From Caenorhabditis elegans (lineage: Eukaryota; Nematoda; Chromadorea; Rhabditida; Rhabditidae), in NCBI RefSeq assembly GCF_000002985.6, contig NC_003281.10, positions 248,001-312,000 on the forward strand: 64,000 nt of DNA. The letters are read 5' to 3'. The position numbers were made by a program, and so were the translations under genes. Each line of letters begins with the position of its first letter. Within the stretch, counting starts at the first letter, position 1. The notes below the pieces were generated by a model. It ran no database searches, was not told the DNA's origin, and saw only the letters and a list, made by a program, of their open reading frames with translations. Positions 32,001 through 41,201 of this stretch are shown piece by piece.

Positions 32001-34873
32001 GAAATTAAAAAATTGGCGAATTTTCGACAAATGGAAAGTGTCCATTTTAGAGGCGTGGCCGAATTTTCTAAAATATGCTCCGTGGCAAATGTGTTATGTC
32101 GGCGATTTTTGGTGTGGAAATTTCAAATTGTAGCATTAAAATATGCAAAAATTTGGAATTTTCACCCGAAATTGCTCACAGAGAGCACATTTGACCACTT
32201 TCCCGGGGAACCTATGCCCAAATTTTCCTTTTTTTTTCTCGAGCTGAATATATAATTTTGATAAAAGTTCCAATAAATTTCAGGTACGAACAGCACATAA
32301 TCGATGAGCTAATGAAGTATAAGCTACTTTTCATTGAAACCAACGATGCACTGGAAACCTCGGCGGCACTTGAAAAATACGTGGAAGCTTGTGACAGTGG
32401 ACGTGGAGCTGTGCTCTTTTCAGTTGCACGGGGAAAAGTTTCAGAGGGAATTGATTTTAGCCATCATTTGGGTGAGATTTCGAGCGGAAAATTTCGATAA
32501 AAATTGGCTCTAAACTGCGAAAAATGTGCAATTTACACTCAAAAACCACGAAAAATTATTAAATTTTAGCAGATTTTCAGTGAAAATCACTGAAAATCTC
32601 ACATTTTTCAAGAAAAACCGAAAAATTTCAATTTTTCAGGTCGATGTGTTATAATGCTTGGAATTCCGTATATGTACACCGAGAGCCGAGTACTCAGAGC
32701 CCGGTTGGAGTATTTGAGAGATCAATTTGGAATTAAGTAGGAATTTTCTACAGTTCAAATGAGAATTTCAGCCAAAAATTCAATAAAATCGCGAATTTTC
32801 ACCTAAAATTCAATTTCCAAGAACTTTCCGGGTTACTGTAGCACCAAAAGTACGCAAACACCGTCTAGCGCACCAAATTTTACGACAATATGCAGAAAAT
32901 CCCTATAAATCGAGTTTCCGGAATTAAAAATCACGAGAAACTCGAATTTTGTGCATTTTCAGTCAATTTGGAAGTTTATGGGTTACTGTAGCTCCAAAAG
33001 TACGCAAACACCGTCTAGCACACCAAATTTTACGACAATATGCAGAAAATCCCTATAAATCGAGTTTCCGGAATTAAAAATCACGAGAAACTCGAATTAT
33101 GTGCATTTTCAGTCAATTTGGAAGTTTATGGGTTACTGTAGCTCCAAAAGTACGCAAACACCGTCTAGCACACCAAATTTTACGACAATATGCAGAAAAT
33201 CCCTATAAATCGAGTTTCCGGAATTAAAAATCACGAGAAACTCGAATTTTGTGCATTTTCAGTCAATTTGGAAGTTTATGGGTTACTGTAGCTCCAAAAG
33301 TACGCAAACACCGACTACCGTATCCCAGCGCGCACCAGATTTCACGACAAAATTTGCAAAAAAAAAGCTTCAAAACAAATGAAATTTTAACATTTTTTGG
33401 AGTTTTTAGTGAAAAAATTGCCTAAAAACTACCAAAACTTGATGATTTTTCCAGAGAAAATGATTTTCTGACATTTGACGCAATGCGACACACTGCTCAA
33501 TGTATGGGACGAGCTCTCCGTTCGAAAACTGATTACGGATTGATGGTATTTGCTGATAAGGTATAAAATAAAGAGATTTATCGATTTCCCGAAAAAAAAT
33601 CAGAAAAATCAGAAAATTCTCGATTAAAAAATCACGAAATTTAACCAGAAAAAGTTGTTTGAAAATTTTTTGGCAATTTTTCAACAAAAAATGTGTCCAT
33701 TTTGTGGGCGTGGCATGAGAATTTGAAAAAAAAGCTAAATATTGATTTTTTTCACTGGAAAATCAGAACACTTTGAAATAATTTGCACAAAATTCACTAA
33801 AAAACCTGAAAAGCTAAGCAAGTTTTTTTTCCATTTTAGCTGCAAAAAATATTCAAAAAAATTTTTGGATTTTGGTAGAAAAATTCCACGATTTTTGTTA
33901 AAAACATATCGAAAGTTCACTAATGTTCATAGTTTCAAACTGATTTTTTTCAGCTTGAAATGCGCTGAAATTCTGATGTACCATGTGGCAAATGTGCTAT
34001 GTCGGCGATTTTTGTGCGGAAATATCAAATTTTAGCATTAAAATATGCAAAAATTTGGAATTTTCACCCGAAATTGCTCACCGGGAGCACATTTGACCAC
34101 TTTCCCGGGGAACCTCTGCCCAAATTTTCATTTTTTTTTTGGACGGAAAATTCGGAAAATGATTTGAATTGTAGAGATACTCTGAAAAAATCTGAAATTG
34201 GCTGAAAAAAATAGCGGAAAATTGAAGAAATACGAAGAATTTCACCAGCTGCCCAATTTTCTGAAATTTTTATTAGAAATCTGCCAAAAATCGCAAAAAA
34301 TATAGTTTTTCGTCCCCAAAATTGAAAATTTTCGCTTAAAAATGCGAAATTATTTTCAAAATTCAAAATTTTGAAGCTTTGAAAAGTGACCATATAATGG
34401 GCGTGGCTTGTGATGCTCCGCCCATTTTTCTAGAGAATTTGAAAAATATTTTCCGTGGCAAATGTGTTATGTCGGTGATTTTTGTGTGGAAATTTCAAAT
34501 TTTAGCATAAAAATATGCAAAAATTTGGAATTTTCACCCGAAATTGCTCACAGAGAGCACATTTGACCACTTTCCCGGGGAACCTCTGCCCAAATTTTCC
34601 ATGTTTCCCCTCAAAACTTGTAATTTTCTTCAGAGATTCTCCCGAAACGACAAACGTGGAAAATTGCCCCGCTGGATGCAGGAATACCTGGAGCCAGCTT
34701 GTACCAATCTGAGCATTGACGAAGCGGCACAAGTTGCCAGGCGTTGGCTCACACTAATGGCTCAGCCATTCGAAAAGGAGCATCAGCTGGGTGTTTCGTT
34801 GTTGGATAAGGAAATGGTTCACGATTCGCAGATTATGAAGAGATTTGAACGTGTTGTTGAATATGTTGATTAG
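17097..34873 (+). CDS. xpd-1: TFIIH 5'-3' DNA helicase XPD (ERCC2)
   Basis: Twelve exons: 17097-17201, 17611-17740, 18235-18524, 20536-20787, 23744-23899, 28698-28955, 29465-29630, 30888-31167, 32284-32471, 32640-32736, 33455-33560 and 34634-34873 (755 aa; human XPD is 760). This superfamily 2 helicase is part of TFIIH and opens DNA in nucleotide excision repair; within TFIIH it also bridges to the CDK-activating kinase. Visible: Walker A MPSGTGKT with Lys48, the four iron-sulfur cysteines Cys116, Cys134, Cys155 and Cys188, DEAH (232-235), [18 protein letters not shown] and [14 protein letters not shown] motifs. All joins keep frame. The gene spans 17.8 kb for 2.3 kb of coding sequence because introns hold the 101-bp array, a pseudogene fragment, the palindromic minisatellite and seven core repeats. 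Confidence 0.96.
17210..17451 (+). repeat. tRNA-like palindrome joined to a core repeat
   Basis: In xpd-1 intron 1, same architecture as at 8523. The reverse-oriented box B lies at ~17270, the forward GGTTCGAACCC at ~17373, and TGGCGCAGGCG at ~17330. Core copy 7 follows directly. Confidence 0.78.
17452..17600 (+). repeat. Core intronic repeat, copy 7
   Basis: Its end is only 10 bases before xpd-1 exon 2. The acceptor CATTTTTCAG sits exactly where copy 1 reads CATTTTTCTG, so the splice site appears to lie in or at the edge of the element. Confidence 0.9.
17881..17981 (+). repeat. Half tRNA-like palindrome
   Basis: Only the right arm is present (TGGGCTGTGGC.. to GGTTCGAACCCTCTCGC). It is followed by core copy 8. 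The left arm is missing, so this is a truncated composite. Confidence 0.72.
17982..18130 (+). repeat. Core intronic repeat, copy 8
   Basis: In xpd-1 intron 2, 104 bases before the acceptor. Confidence 0.88.
19060..20462 (+). repeat. 101-bp tandem array in xpd-1 intron 3
   Basis: About 13 units of GGGTTACTGTAGCTCCAGAA, ATACGCAAACACCGACTACG, a variable triplet and CCCTAATACATCAGATATTA, then CGACAAAGTGCAGAAAATCG. Toward the 3' end, GTAGCTCC/GGTTCCC and GTACCTCC/GTGACCC variants alternate, giving a 202-bp higher-order period (identical open frames at 19733, 19935 and 20137). The first units are diverged. Confidence 0.93.
20788..22200 (+). other. xpd-1 intron 4, first part
   Basis: 20800-21420 is degenerate GAAAATTTGAAGAAAAACGC-type sequence. 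A GGTTACTGTAGC pair lies at 21570-21700. 21715-22200 is more mixed in composition and contains CACGGCCCGGCGAACCGTAC; I recognise no gene there. Confidence 0.5.
22245..22713 (-). pseudogene. Antisense protein-gene fragment with in-frame stops
   Basis: The - strand reads like two exons, about 22713-22507 and 22454-22245, with an acceptor-like TTTTTCCAG before the first and an intron (GTTAGT..TTTTTAG) between them. Conceptual pieces include [38 protein letters not shown], then [19 protein letters not shown] and [20 protein letters not shown]. Stops interrupt after KSLLECN and after HDVYGI, so it is not a working gene as sequenced. Base composition is more gene-like than its surroundings. I do not recognise the family. 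It is probably a fragment of a duplicated worm gene that landed in the xpd-1 intron. Confidence 0.5.
22745..23190 (+). repeat. ~158-bp tandem repeat, three copies
   Basis: Units start near 22811, 22971 and 23128 (TTTTTTGGTCTTTTTAGAAA, GATCTCGTCCAGTAGAACGT, then GAAAATTTTCTTTTTAAAAA-like stretches). A partial unit precedes them. Confidence 0.85.
23545..23645 (+). repeat. GC-rich interspersed repeat fragment
   Basis: AGGAGGCGGTGGCCTAGCCG and following GC-rich bases stand out in the AT-rich xpd-1 intron 4. TGGCCTAGCC resembles a pol III A box, but no complete tRNA can be folded by eye. I recognise no specific family. Confidence 0.4.
23950..24900 (+). repeat. 951-bp duplicated block, first copy
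   Basis: A leader (CAGTGAAAAATGGGTTAAAA onward, including a GGGGTTACTGTAGCGCC unit) followed by CCGGCAATTTGCCG minisatellite starts at 23950 and again at 24901. The minisatellite in this copy covers about 24315-24900. Confidence 0.85.
24901..28672 (+). repeat. Palindromic minisatellite in xpd-1 intron 5
   Basis: After a 240-base leader copy, 25143-28672 is about 100 head-to-tail units of roughly 35 bases (CCGGCAATTTGCCGATTTGC and CGGAAATTTTCAATT variants). CGGCAATTTGCCG and CCGGAA..TTCCGG are themselves short palindromes. Larger blocks repeat with spacings of 921, 692 and 622 bases (26142, 27063, 27755, 28377). Long open frames here are artefacts of the repeat. Confidence 0.95.
29032..29280 (+). 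repeat. tRNA-like palindrome joined to a core repeat
   Basis: In xpd-1 intron 6, same layout as 8523. The arms contain ACTCGAACCCGGGACC (~29097) and GGTTCGAACCC (~29202). Confidence 0.78.
29281..29430 (+). repeat. Core intronic repeat, copy 9
   Basis: In xpd-1 intron 6, 34 bases before the acceptor of exon 7. Confidence 0.88.
29755..30775 (+). repeat. GGGTTACTGTAGC tandem units in xpd-1 intron 7
   Basis: Five units of about 215-245 bases (29757, 29970, 30215, 30458, 30675). Each has GGGTTACTGTAGC, TACGCAAACACCG, CCAATACACCAG and TACGACAAATTGCAGAAAA, followed by GAGCTAAAATTAAGCTTTTG in most. Confidence 0.85.
31379..31628 (+). repeat. tRNA-like palindrome joined to a core repeat
   Basis: In xpd-1 intron 8, same layout as 8523. 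The reverse box B lies at ~31450 and the forward GGTTCGAACCC at ~31557. Confidence 0.78.
31629..31777 (+). repeat. Core intronic repeat, copy 10
   Basis: First of a pair in xpd-1 intron 8. It has TTTGCCGGGG where most copies have TTTCCCGGGG. Confidence 0.87.
32079..32226 (+). repeat. Core intronic repeat, copy 11
   Basis: 57 bases before xpd-1 exon 9. The spacer between copies 10 and 11 is homologous to that between copies 12 and 13. Confidence 0.87.
32826..33345 (+). repeat. 150-bp tandem repeat in xpd-1 intron 10
   Basis: Three near-identical 150-base units plus a partial one (GGGTTACTGTAGC at 32830, 32981, 33131 and 33281). They carry TACGACAATATGCAGAAAAT and AATCACGAGAAACTCGAATT. Confidence 0.92.
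33561..33979 (+). repeat. A-type extension in xpd-1 intron 11
   Basis: From ~33740 this is diverged from 12640-12900 and 480-640 (AATAATTTGCACAAAATT, CCATTTTAGCTGCAAAAAAT). It leads into core copy 12. Confidence 0.65.
33980..34128 (+). repeat. Core intronic repeat, copy 12
   Basis: First of a pair in xpd-1 intron 11. It shares CTCACCGGGAGCAC with copy 2. Confidence 0.87.
34452..34598 (+). repeat. Core intronic repeat, copy 13
   Basis: 35 bases before the last xpd-1 exon. This is the rightmost copy in the window. Confidence 0.88.
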
Positions 34874-35019
34874 ATTTTTTTTTTGATTTTTGAGCTATTT
34901 TTCATGGAAAATTTGTAAAAATTTGAGAAAAAACCGTGAAAAATGAGTGAAAAACAAAAAAAATCGCTAAAAATTGATATTTAAGCCAATTTTCAGTGAA
35001 ATTTCTCAAAAAAAATCAA

Positions 35020-35725
35020 ATTTTTGGGTTACTGTAGCCCCAATAGTACGTAAACACTAAAATTCCCGTTCTTCAGTAAATTTTCGCAAAAATTTAAGTT
35101 TTTTGGGTTACTGTAGCTCCAAGAGTACGCAAACACTGTTATGGGCGTTTTTCAGTGAAATTTCTCAAAAATCCGAATATTTTCGGGTTACTGTAGCTCC
35201 AAGAGTATGCAAACACTGTTATGGGCGTTTTTCAGTGAAATTTCTCAAAAAAAAATCAAATTTTTGGGTTACTGTAGCCCCAATAGTACGTAAACACTAA
35301 AATTCCCGTTCTTCAGTAAATTTTCGCAAAAATTTAAGTTTTTTGGGTTACTGTAGCTCCAAGAGTACGCAAACACTGTTATGGGCGTTTTTCAGTGAAA
35401 TTTCTCAAAAATCCGAATATTTTCGGGTTACTGTAGCTCCAAGAGTACGCAAACACTGTTATGGGCGTTTTTCAGTGAAATTTCTCAAAAATTCGAATAT
35501 TTTAGGGTTACTGTAGCCCCAAAAGTACGCAAACACTGAAATGCGCAATTTTCAGTGAAATTTCTCAAAATTTTCGAATTATTTGGGTTACTGTAGCCAC
35601 AAAATTACGCAAACACTACAATGTCCGTTTTTCAGTGAATTTTCTCAAAAATTCGAATATTTTTGGGTTACTGTAGCCCCAAAAGTACGCAAACACTGAA
35701 ATGTGGAATTTTCAGCGAAATTTCT
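35020..35725 (+). repeat. GGGTTACTGTAGC tandem array 3' of xpd-1
   Basis: About nine units of 75-80 bases (TTGGGTTACTGTAGCCCCAA, AGTACGCAAACACTG, TTTTCAGTGAAATTTCTCAA). A three-unit block starting at 35020 is repeated at 35265, giving a ~243-base higher-order period. Confidence 0.88.
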
Positions 35726-36116
35726 GAATTTTGACCGTAAAATTGAATTTCTTAATTTAAAATTAATTTAAAATTTAAAATTGCTAATTTTCTAGATTTT
35801 TCACTGGAAAATGCTCTTTTTTTTTCTCATTTTTTCCATGGAAAATCTCAATTTTTCCCCGATTTTTTATTAATTTTCCCTCGTATTTTACCATATTTTA
35901 CCAGTTTTCCTCCATTAATTTATTAATTTTTTTTTGAAAATGTTCTCAATTGTATCTCATAATTTTCGTTCTCCTTTTGAAAAAAATCACCGGTTTTTCA
36001 ATTTTTTTTCCGATTTTCAGCCAATTTTCGGTTTAAAATGGTAGTTTTTACCTGAAAATATCGATTTTTCCGGGATTTTTCCCTTGAAATTTCAAAATTC
36101 CCCCAATTTTTTGCAG
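35726..36116 (+). other. Upstream region of the TACO1-like gene
   Basis: AT-rich and pyrimidine-rich. No recognisable promoter motif. It ends with TTTTTTGCAG immediately before the ATG. Confidence 0.5.
36113..36116 (+). promoter_or_regulatory. Likely spliced-leader acceptor of the TACO1-like gene
   Basis: The acceptor AG is immediately followed by the ATG, so after trans-splicing the 5' UTR would be the spliced leader alone. Confidence 0.55.
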
Positions 36117-39100
36117 ATGTTCTCCCCGCTCCGTCGGCTCACCACAACGGGTCTCCAGCTCCAGAAGCTTCAGAAATTGCAGAAGCTCCAACAATTTCAG
36201 CCGGCGAGAGCTGTGCATTTGACGGTTTTTCAGCAGAAGGGGCACTCGAAATGGCAGAATATTAAGGCGGTGAAGGGAAAAAATGATTTGATTCGGTCGA
36301 AGGCAACCAACTTTTTACTCAGAAAGGTAGGTTTTCGGGTTACTGTAGGACCAAAAGTACGCAAACACCGAGAAAAGCGAATTTTCGATTAAAAACCATG
36401 AATATCCAGCGATTTTTAGTACGGTAGCACCAAAAGTACACGAACACTGACTGCCGTACCCCAATACACCAGATCTCACGGAAAAATGCAGAAAATCCAA
36501 ATAATTGGGTTACTGTAGACCCGAATGTACGCAAACACGGACTACCGTAACCCAGTACACCAGATCTTACGGAAAAAAACAGAAAATCCGAAAAATTTAG
36601 GTTACTGTAGCCACAAAAGTACGCAAACACCAAGATTTTACGATTTTTTTGCAGAAAAATTGACAATTCCCATCAGATTTCTCAAAAATACAAGATTTTG
36701 GGTTACTGTAGCAACAAAAGTACGCAAACACGGACTACCGTAACCCTGTACACCACACGTTACGACAAATTGCAGAAAATCCATAAATTTGGGTTACTGT
36801 AGCCTCAAGAGTACGCAAACACAGACTACCGTACCCAATACACCACACCTTACGAAAAAAAGCCGAAAATTTCAAAAAATTAGGTTTTCGGCGTAAAAAG
36901 TACGAAAAAATGGAGTTTAAATACGAAAAATTGAAATTTTGCTCAGAAATTCCTAGAAAAAGCGATTTTTTTTTCCAGGTCCGTGGAGCAGTATCTCGTG
37001 GCGGGTTCGACATGAAGCTCAATCGAGAACTCGCTGATTTGGAGTCCGAATTCAGAGCACAAGGACTTCCACTGGACACGTTGAAGAACTTTTTGCAAAA
37101 AATGAAGGTATAATAGTGAAAAAATGAGGAAAAATGATGAAAAATCGCAGAAAATGCAATTTTTTTCGCAAAAAAGAGTGAAAAAACTTGATTTTTAACC
37201 TAAAAACCGCAAAATTTTGTCTATTTTTCCACAAAAACTCCAAAAATCCCCCGAATTTTTGCAGGACAAGCCCGAAGTAGAATACTCGTTCGATATCATT
37301 GGACCATCTGGAATATTCCTTATCGTAACCGCCGAAACTTCGAACAAAAAAGCGTTTGAAAACGATTTACGGAAGTATTTCAACAAGTTGGGCGGTTTCC
37401 GGTTGGCAGCTGATGGTGGTGTTCGTAGTTGGTTCGAGGAGAAGGGTGTTGTGCATGTTGACACGAAAAAAGGCGGAAAAATTCTGAATATTGAAGAAGT
37501 ACGGGCGATTTTATGCTGAAATTCTGTTTTTTCCTGAAAATTTGGAGCTTAACGGCGTTTTTTTTGGAGTTTCTAGGTCAATTTTGAGGTTTTTTGCGTT
37601 ACTGTAGCTCTAGAAGTACGTAAACACTAACCAGGCACCGAATCTTACGACAAATTGCAGAAAATCTAAGAAAATTGAAATGTTTTATCCAACTAGGTAG
37701 AAACGTACTTAATAGTGAAGAATTTGGGTTTCTAGCTCAATTTTAAAAAAGTCCGGGTTACGGTAGCCCCGAAAGTACGCAAACACCGATTAGGCACAGA
37801 ATCTTACGAGAAATTGCAGAATTTATCTGAATTTTAATTTTAATCGGCTAATTCTTACCTGAAAGCATTTTTATCTAAGGTTTTAGCTTAATTTTGAGGT
37901 TTCTTGGGTTACTGTAGCTCTAGAAGTACGCAAACACCGATTGGGCACTGATTCTTACGACAAATTGCGGAGTTTGCTCAAATTTTGAATAATGCTCTTT
38001 TTTCTCCTTCCTGGTAGCATTTTTATCTGATATTTCAGCTCAATTTGAAATACCCGGGTTACTGTAGCGTCAGAAATACGCAAACACCGGCTTGGATACG
38101 ACAAATTGCAGAATTTATATGAATTTCAATTTTAATCGGCAAATTTCTGCCTGGATTCCTTTTTATCGGAGTTCTAGCTCAATTTTGAGATTTTTCGGGT
38201 TACTGTAGCGCCAGAAATACGCAAACACCGACTAGGCGCCTAATCTTACGACAAATTGCGAATTTTTTTGTAATTTTGACTTACGCGGCTTAATTCAACC
38301 TGAAACCGTTTTTGTCTGAGGTTTTTGCTGAATTTTGAGGTTTATTGGGTTACTGTAGCTCCAGAAGTACGCAAACACCGATAAGGCACCGAATCTTACG
38401 ACAAATTGCAGAATTTATTTGAATTTTAACTTTAATCGACTACGTTCTGCCTAAGATAATTTCTATCTGAGTTCTAGCTAAATTTCGAAATTATCCGGGT
38501 TACTGTAGCTCTAGAAGCACGCAAACACCGACTAGGCATCATATTTTACGACAAATGACAGAAAATCTCGCAAAACGAGGTTTCCAGAGTGAAAAATGAC
38601 AAGAAACACGATTTTTTCTATAAGAATGCGCAGTTTTTCAGCTGAAACTAGATTTTTCTCGAAAAAATCTTTAAAAACTTAATTTTTGGGTCAAATTCGC
38701 TGAAAATGCGCGATTTTCTCAATAAAAATTGGCAAAGAATGAAAAAAATTCAGTTTTTCACGTAGAAATTGAGAATTTTCGTTCAGAAACGGGTTACTGT
38801 ACCGTCAAAAGTACGCAAAACCGACTACCGTACCCCAATACAATACACCAAATCTCACGGAAAAATGCAGAAAATTTCTAAAAATCGGAGGTTTTCGGCT
38901 TAAAAGAACTAAAAAAACGGAAAAATCTCAGTTTTAGACTGAAAACTCAAAATTTGTGACTGAAAATTGATTTTTCGAACGGTGATTTTGAGGTTTTTTG
39001 GGTTACTGTAGCTCTAGAAGTACGCAAACACTGACCAGGCACCGAATCTTACGACAAATTGCAGAAAATCTAAGAAAATTGAAATGTTTTATCCAACTAG

Positions 39101-41201
39101 GTAGAAACGTACTTAATAGTGAAGAATTTGGGTTTCTAGCTGAATTTTGAGGTTTATTGGGTTACTGTAGCTCTAGACGTGCAAACACCGATTAGGCATC
39201 ATATTTTACGACAAATGACAGAAAATCTCTAGAAATCGGCTAGCTGGGGTGAAAAATAACGAGAAACACGATTTTTCGACTGAAAATTGATTTTTCGAAC
39301 GTAAAATTTATTTTAAAACAGCTCCCGGCGTGATTTTCACCAGGAAAATCGGTTTTTAACTCGAAAATTAGTGAAATTTTGGATTTTTCATCGATTTTTG
39401 TGTTTCAGATGGAAGAAATCGGTCTGGAATTCGATGCTGAAGAGGTTTTACTGATTGAAGAGGACTCAACGAAGAAATTCGAACTAATTTGTGATGCAAA
39501 ATCACTTCAAACTCTTGAAAACGGCCTCGGAAAGGGTGGATTCTCGATTTTACAGTCGGAAATTGAATTCCGACCTGTTCATCCAATTGATTGTCCTGAA
39601 GCTGAGGAGCCAAAGGTTCAGAAGTTGTATGAAATGCTTCAGGTACTGGAAAAACTAAAAATTCCGGGAAAAACTCGAGAAAAAACTAAGATTTTTGGAC
39701 AAAAAATCAAAAAAAAAATTGAAAAAACCGAGAAAAATTGCAGAGAAAGTTGTAGAAAATTCCGTAATTTTTTAAAAAATTCAGAAAATTTAAAAACTTA
39801 AAAAAATATATTAGACAATTTTTTTATTCCAGAAAATTCAAAAAAATATTCCGGAAATTTTCAAAGAATTCAGAAATTTTAAAAAAATTTGAAATTTCAA
39901 GAAATTCCACAAATTTCTTTAAAAAATCCAAGAAATTCTAAAATATTTCAAAAATTCCAAAAAATTACAAAAAATTGCAGAAAATTTCTAAAAAATTCGA
40001 AAATGTGTTGAAAAGAATGTCAAAAATGAGAAAATTCAAAAAATATCTCAACAAATTCGAAATTTTCCAAAAAATTCCAAAAAGATTTCAAAAAATTTCA
40101 GATATTTCTAAAATGCATCAGAAAATGTTTTTTTTAATCAGAAAATTCAGGAATTTTCCAAAAAAATTCTTTAAAAATTCCATATATTTTCAAGAAATTT
40201 GAGAAAATTGTAACAAATTCCAGGAAATTCCTAAAAAAAATGTTTGAAAATAAAAAAAAAAGTTCCAGACAATTTCAAAACTTTTTCAAAAATTCCAGAA
40301 AAATTAATAAAAATACAGAAAATTTAGAAAAATTCTGGAAATTCCAAAATTTTTCGAAAGATTTTTGGAATTCTATGGTAATTTTTTGAAATTTTCCAAT
40401 TTTTGACATTTTTTCAATACATTTTCAATTTTTTTCTGAATGTTCTGAAATTTCAGAACATTCCTAAAAAATGTCTGAAATTCTGAAAAGTTCAAACATT
40501 CAAAAATATGTTCGACAATGTTTTTTCAATTCCAGAAAAAATTTCTAAAAAGAATCAGAAATTTTTCCAAAAAATATAGGAAATCTCAAGAAATTCCAGA
40601 AATTTTCTGAAAAATCCGCTAATTTTCGCAAAAATTCCAAAAAATATCAAAAAATTCCATGAAATTTCAAAAAATTCTAGAAATTTTTTTTTTCAAGAAG
40701 TTCAGAAAAAATTTCTAAAAAATTCCAGAAAATTTCCGTAAAAAATCTAAAAAATTTCAAGAAAATTCGAATTTTTTTCATTCCAGAAAATGTTTAAAAA
40801 TTCCAGAAAATTTCAAAAATATCAAAAAATTCCATGAAATTTCAAAAAATTCTAGAAATTTTTTTTTTCAAGAAGTTCAGAAAAAATTTCTAAAAAATTC
40901 CAGAAAATTTCCGTAAAAAATCTAAAAAATTTCAAGAAAATTCGAATTTTTTTCATTCCAGAAAATGTTTAAAAATTCCAGAAAATTTCAAAAATATCAA
41001 AAAATTCAAAAATGAGAAATTTTCAATAAATTCCAAGAAATTACAAAAAATTCCATAAAATTTCAAAAAACTTCAACAGTATATCAGAAATTTTCAAGAA
41101 ATCCAGAATATTTCGAAAATATTTGAGAAAATTTGTATTTTTTATTTCAGGAGGACGAACAAGTACGCCAAATTTTCGACAACATCACACCAGACGAGTA
41201 G
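36117..41201 (+). CDS. taco-1: TACO1/YebC-family mitochondrial translation factor
   Basis: Five exons: 36117-36326, 36979-37107, 37265-37498, 39409-39642 and 41151-41201 (285 aa), all joined in phase 0. Family hallmarks are GHSKWQNIKAVKGKNDLIRS (where YebC/TACO1 proteins have AGHSKW..KxxKxxxDxxR), FDIIGPSGIFLIVTAETSN (YEGYGPGG..I-like) and KGGFSILQSEIEFRP near the C-terminus. Human TACO1 promotes translation of COX1 mRNA in the mitochondrial matrix; bacterial YebC is now linked to translation of difficult peptide stretches. The first ~40 residues are rich in Arg, Leu and Gln (MFSPLRRLTTTGLQLQ..) with no acids, as in a mitochondrial targeting peptide; the repeated QKLQ word there is unusual. 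The symbol is recalled, not derived. Confidence 0.88.
36330..36860 (+). repeat. GGGTTACTGTAGC units in taco-1 intron 1
   Basis: Six diverged units at about 36337, 36415, 36507, 36598, 36700 and 36790, with TACGCAAACAC and CAGTACACCAGATCTTACG. All are + strand. Confidence 0.82.
37590..39230 (+). repeat. GGGTTACTGTAGC units in taco-1 intron 3
   Basis: About ten units, mostly ~150 bases apart. The block 37590-37735 recurs almost unchanged at 38992-39142 (through AACGTACTTAATAGTGAAGA), so the array also has a 1.4-kb duplication. Confidence 0.85.
39643..41150 (+). repeat. TTCCAGAAAATTT-rich taco-1 intron 4
   Basis: A degenerate simple sequence in which TTCCAG, TTTCAG or TTTCAA words come every few tens of bases. 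A ~178-base block is present twice in tandem (about 40635-40812 and 40813-40990). The intron ends at ATTTCAG 41150. Confidence 0.8.
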
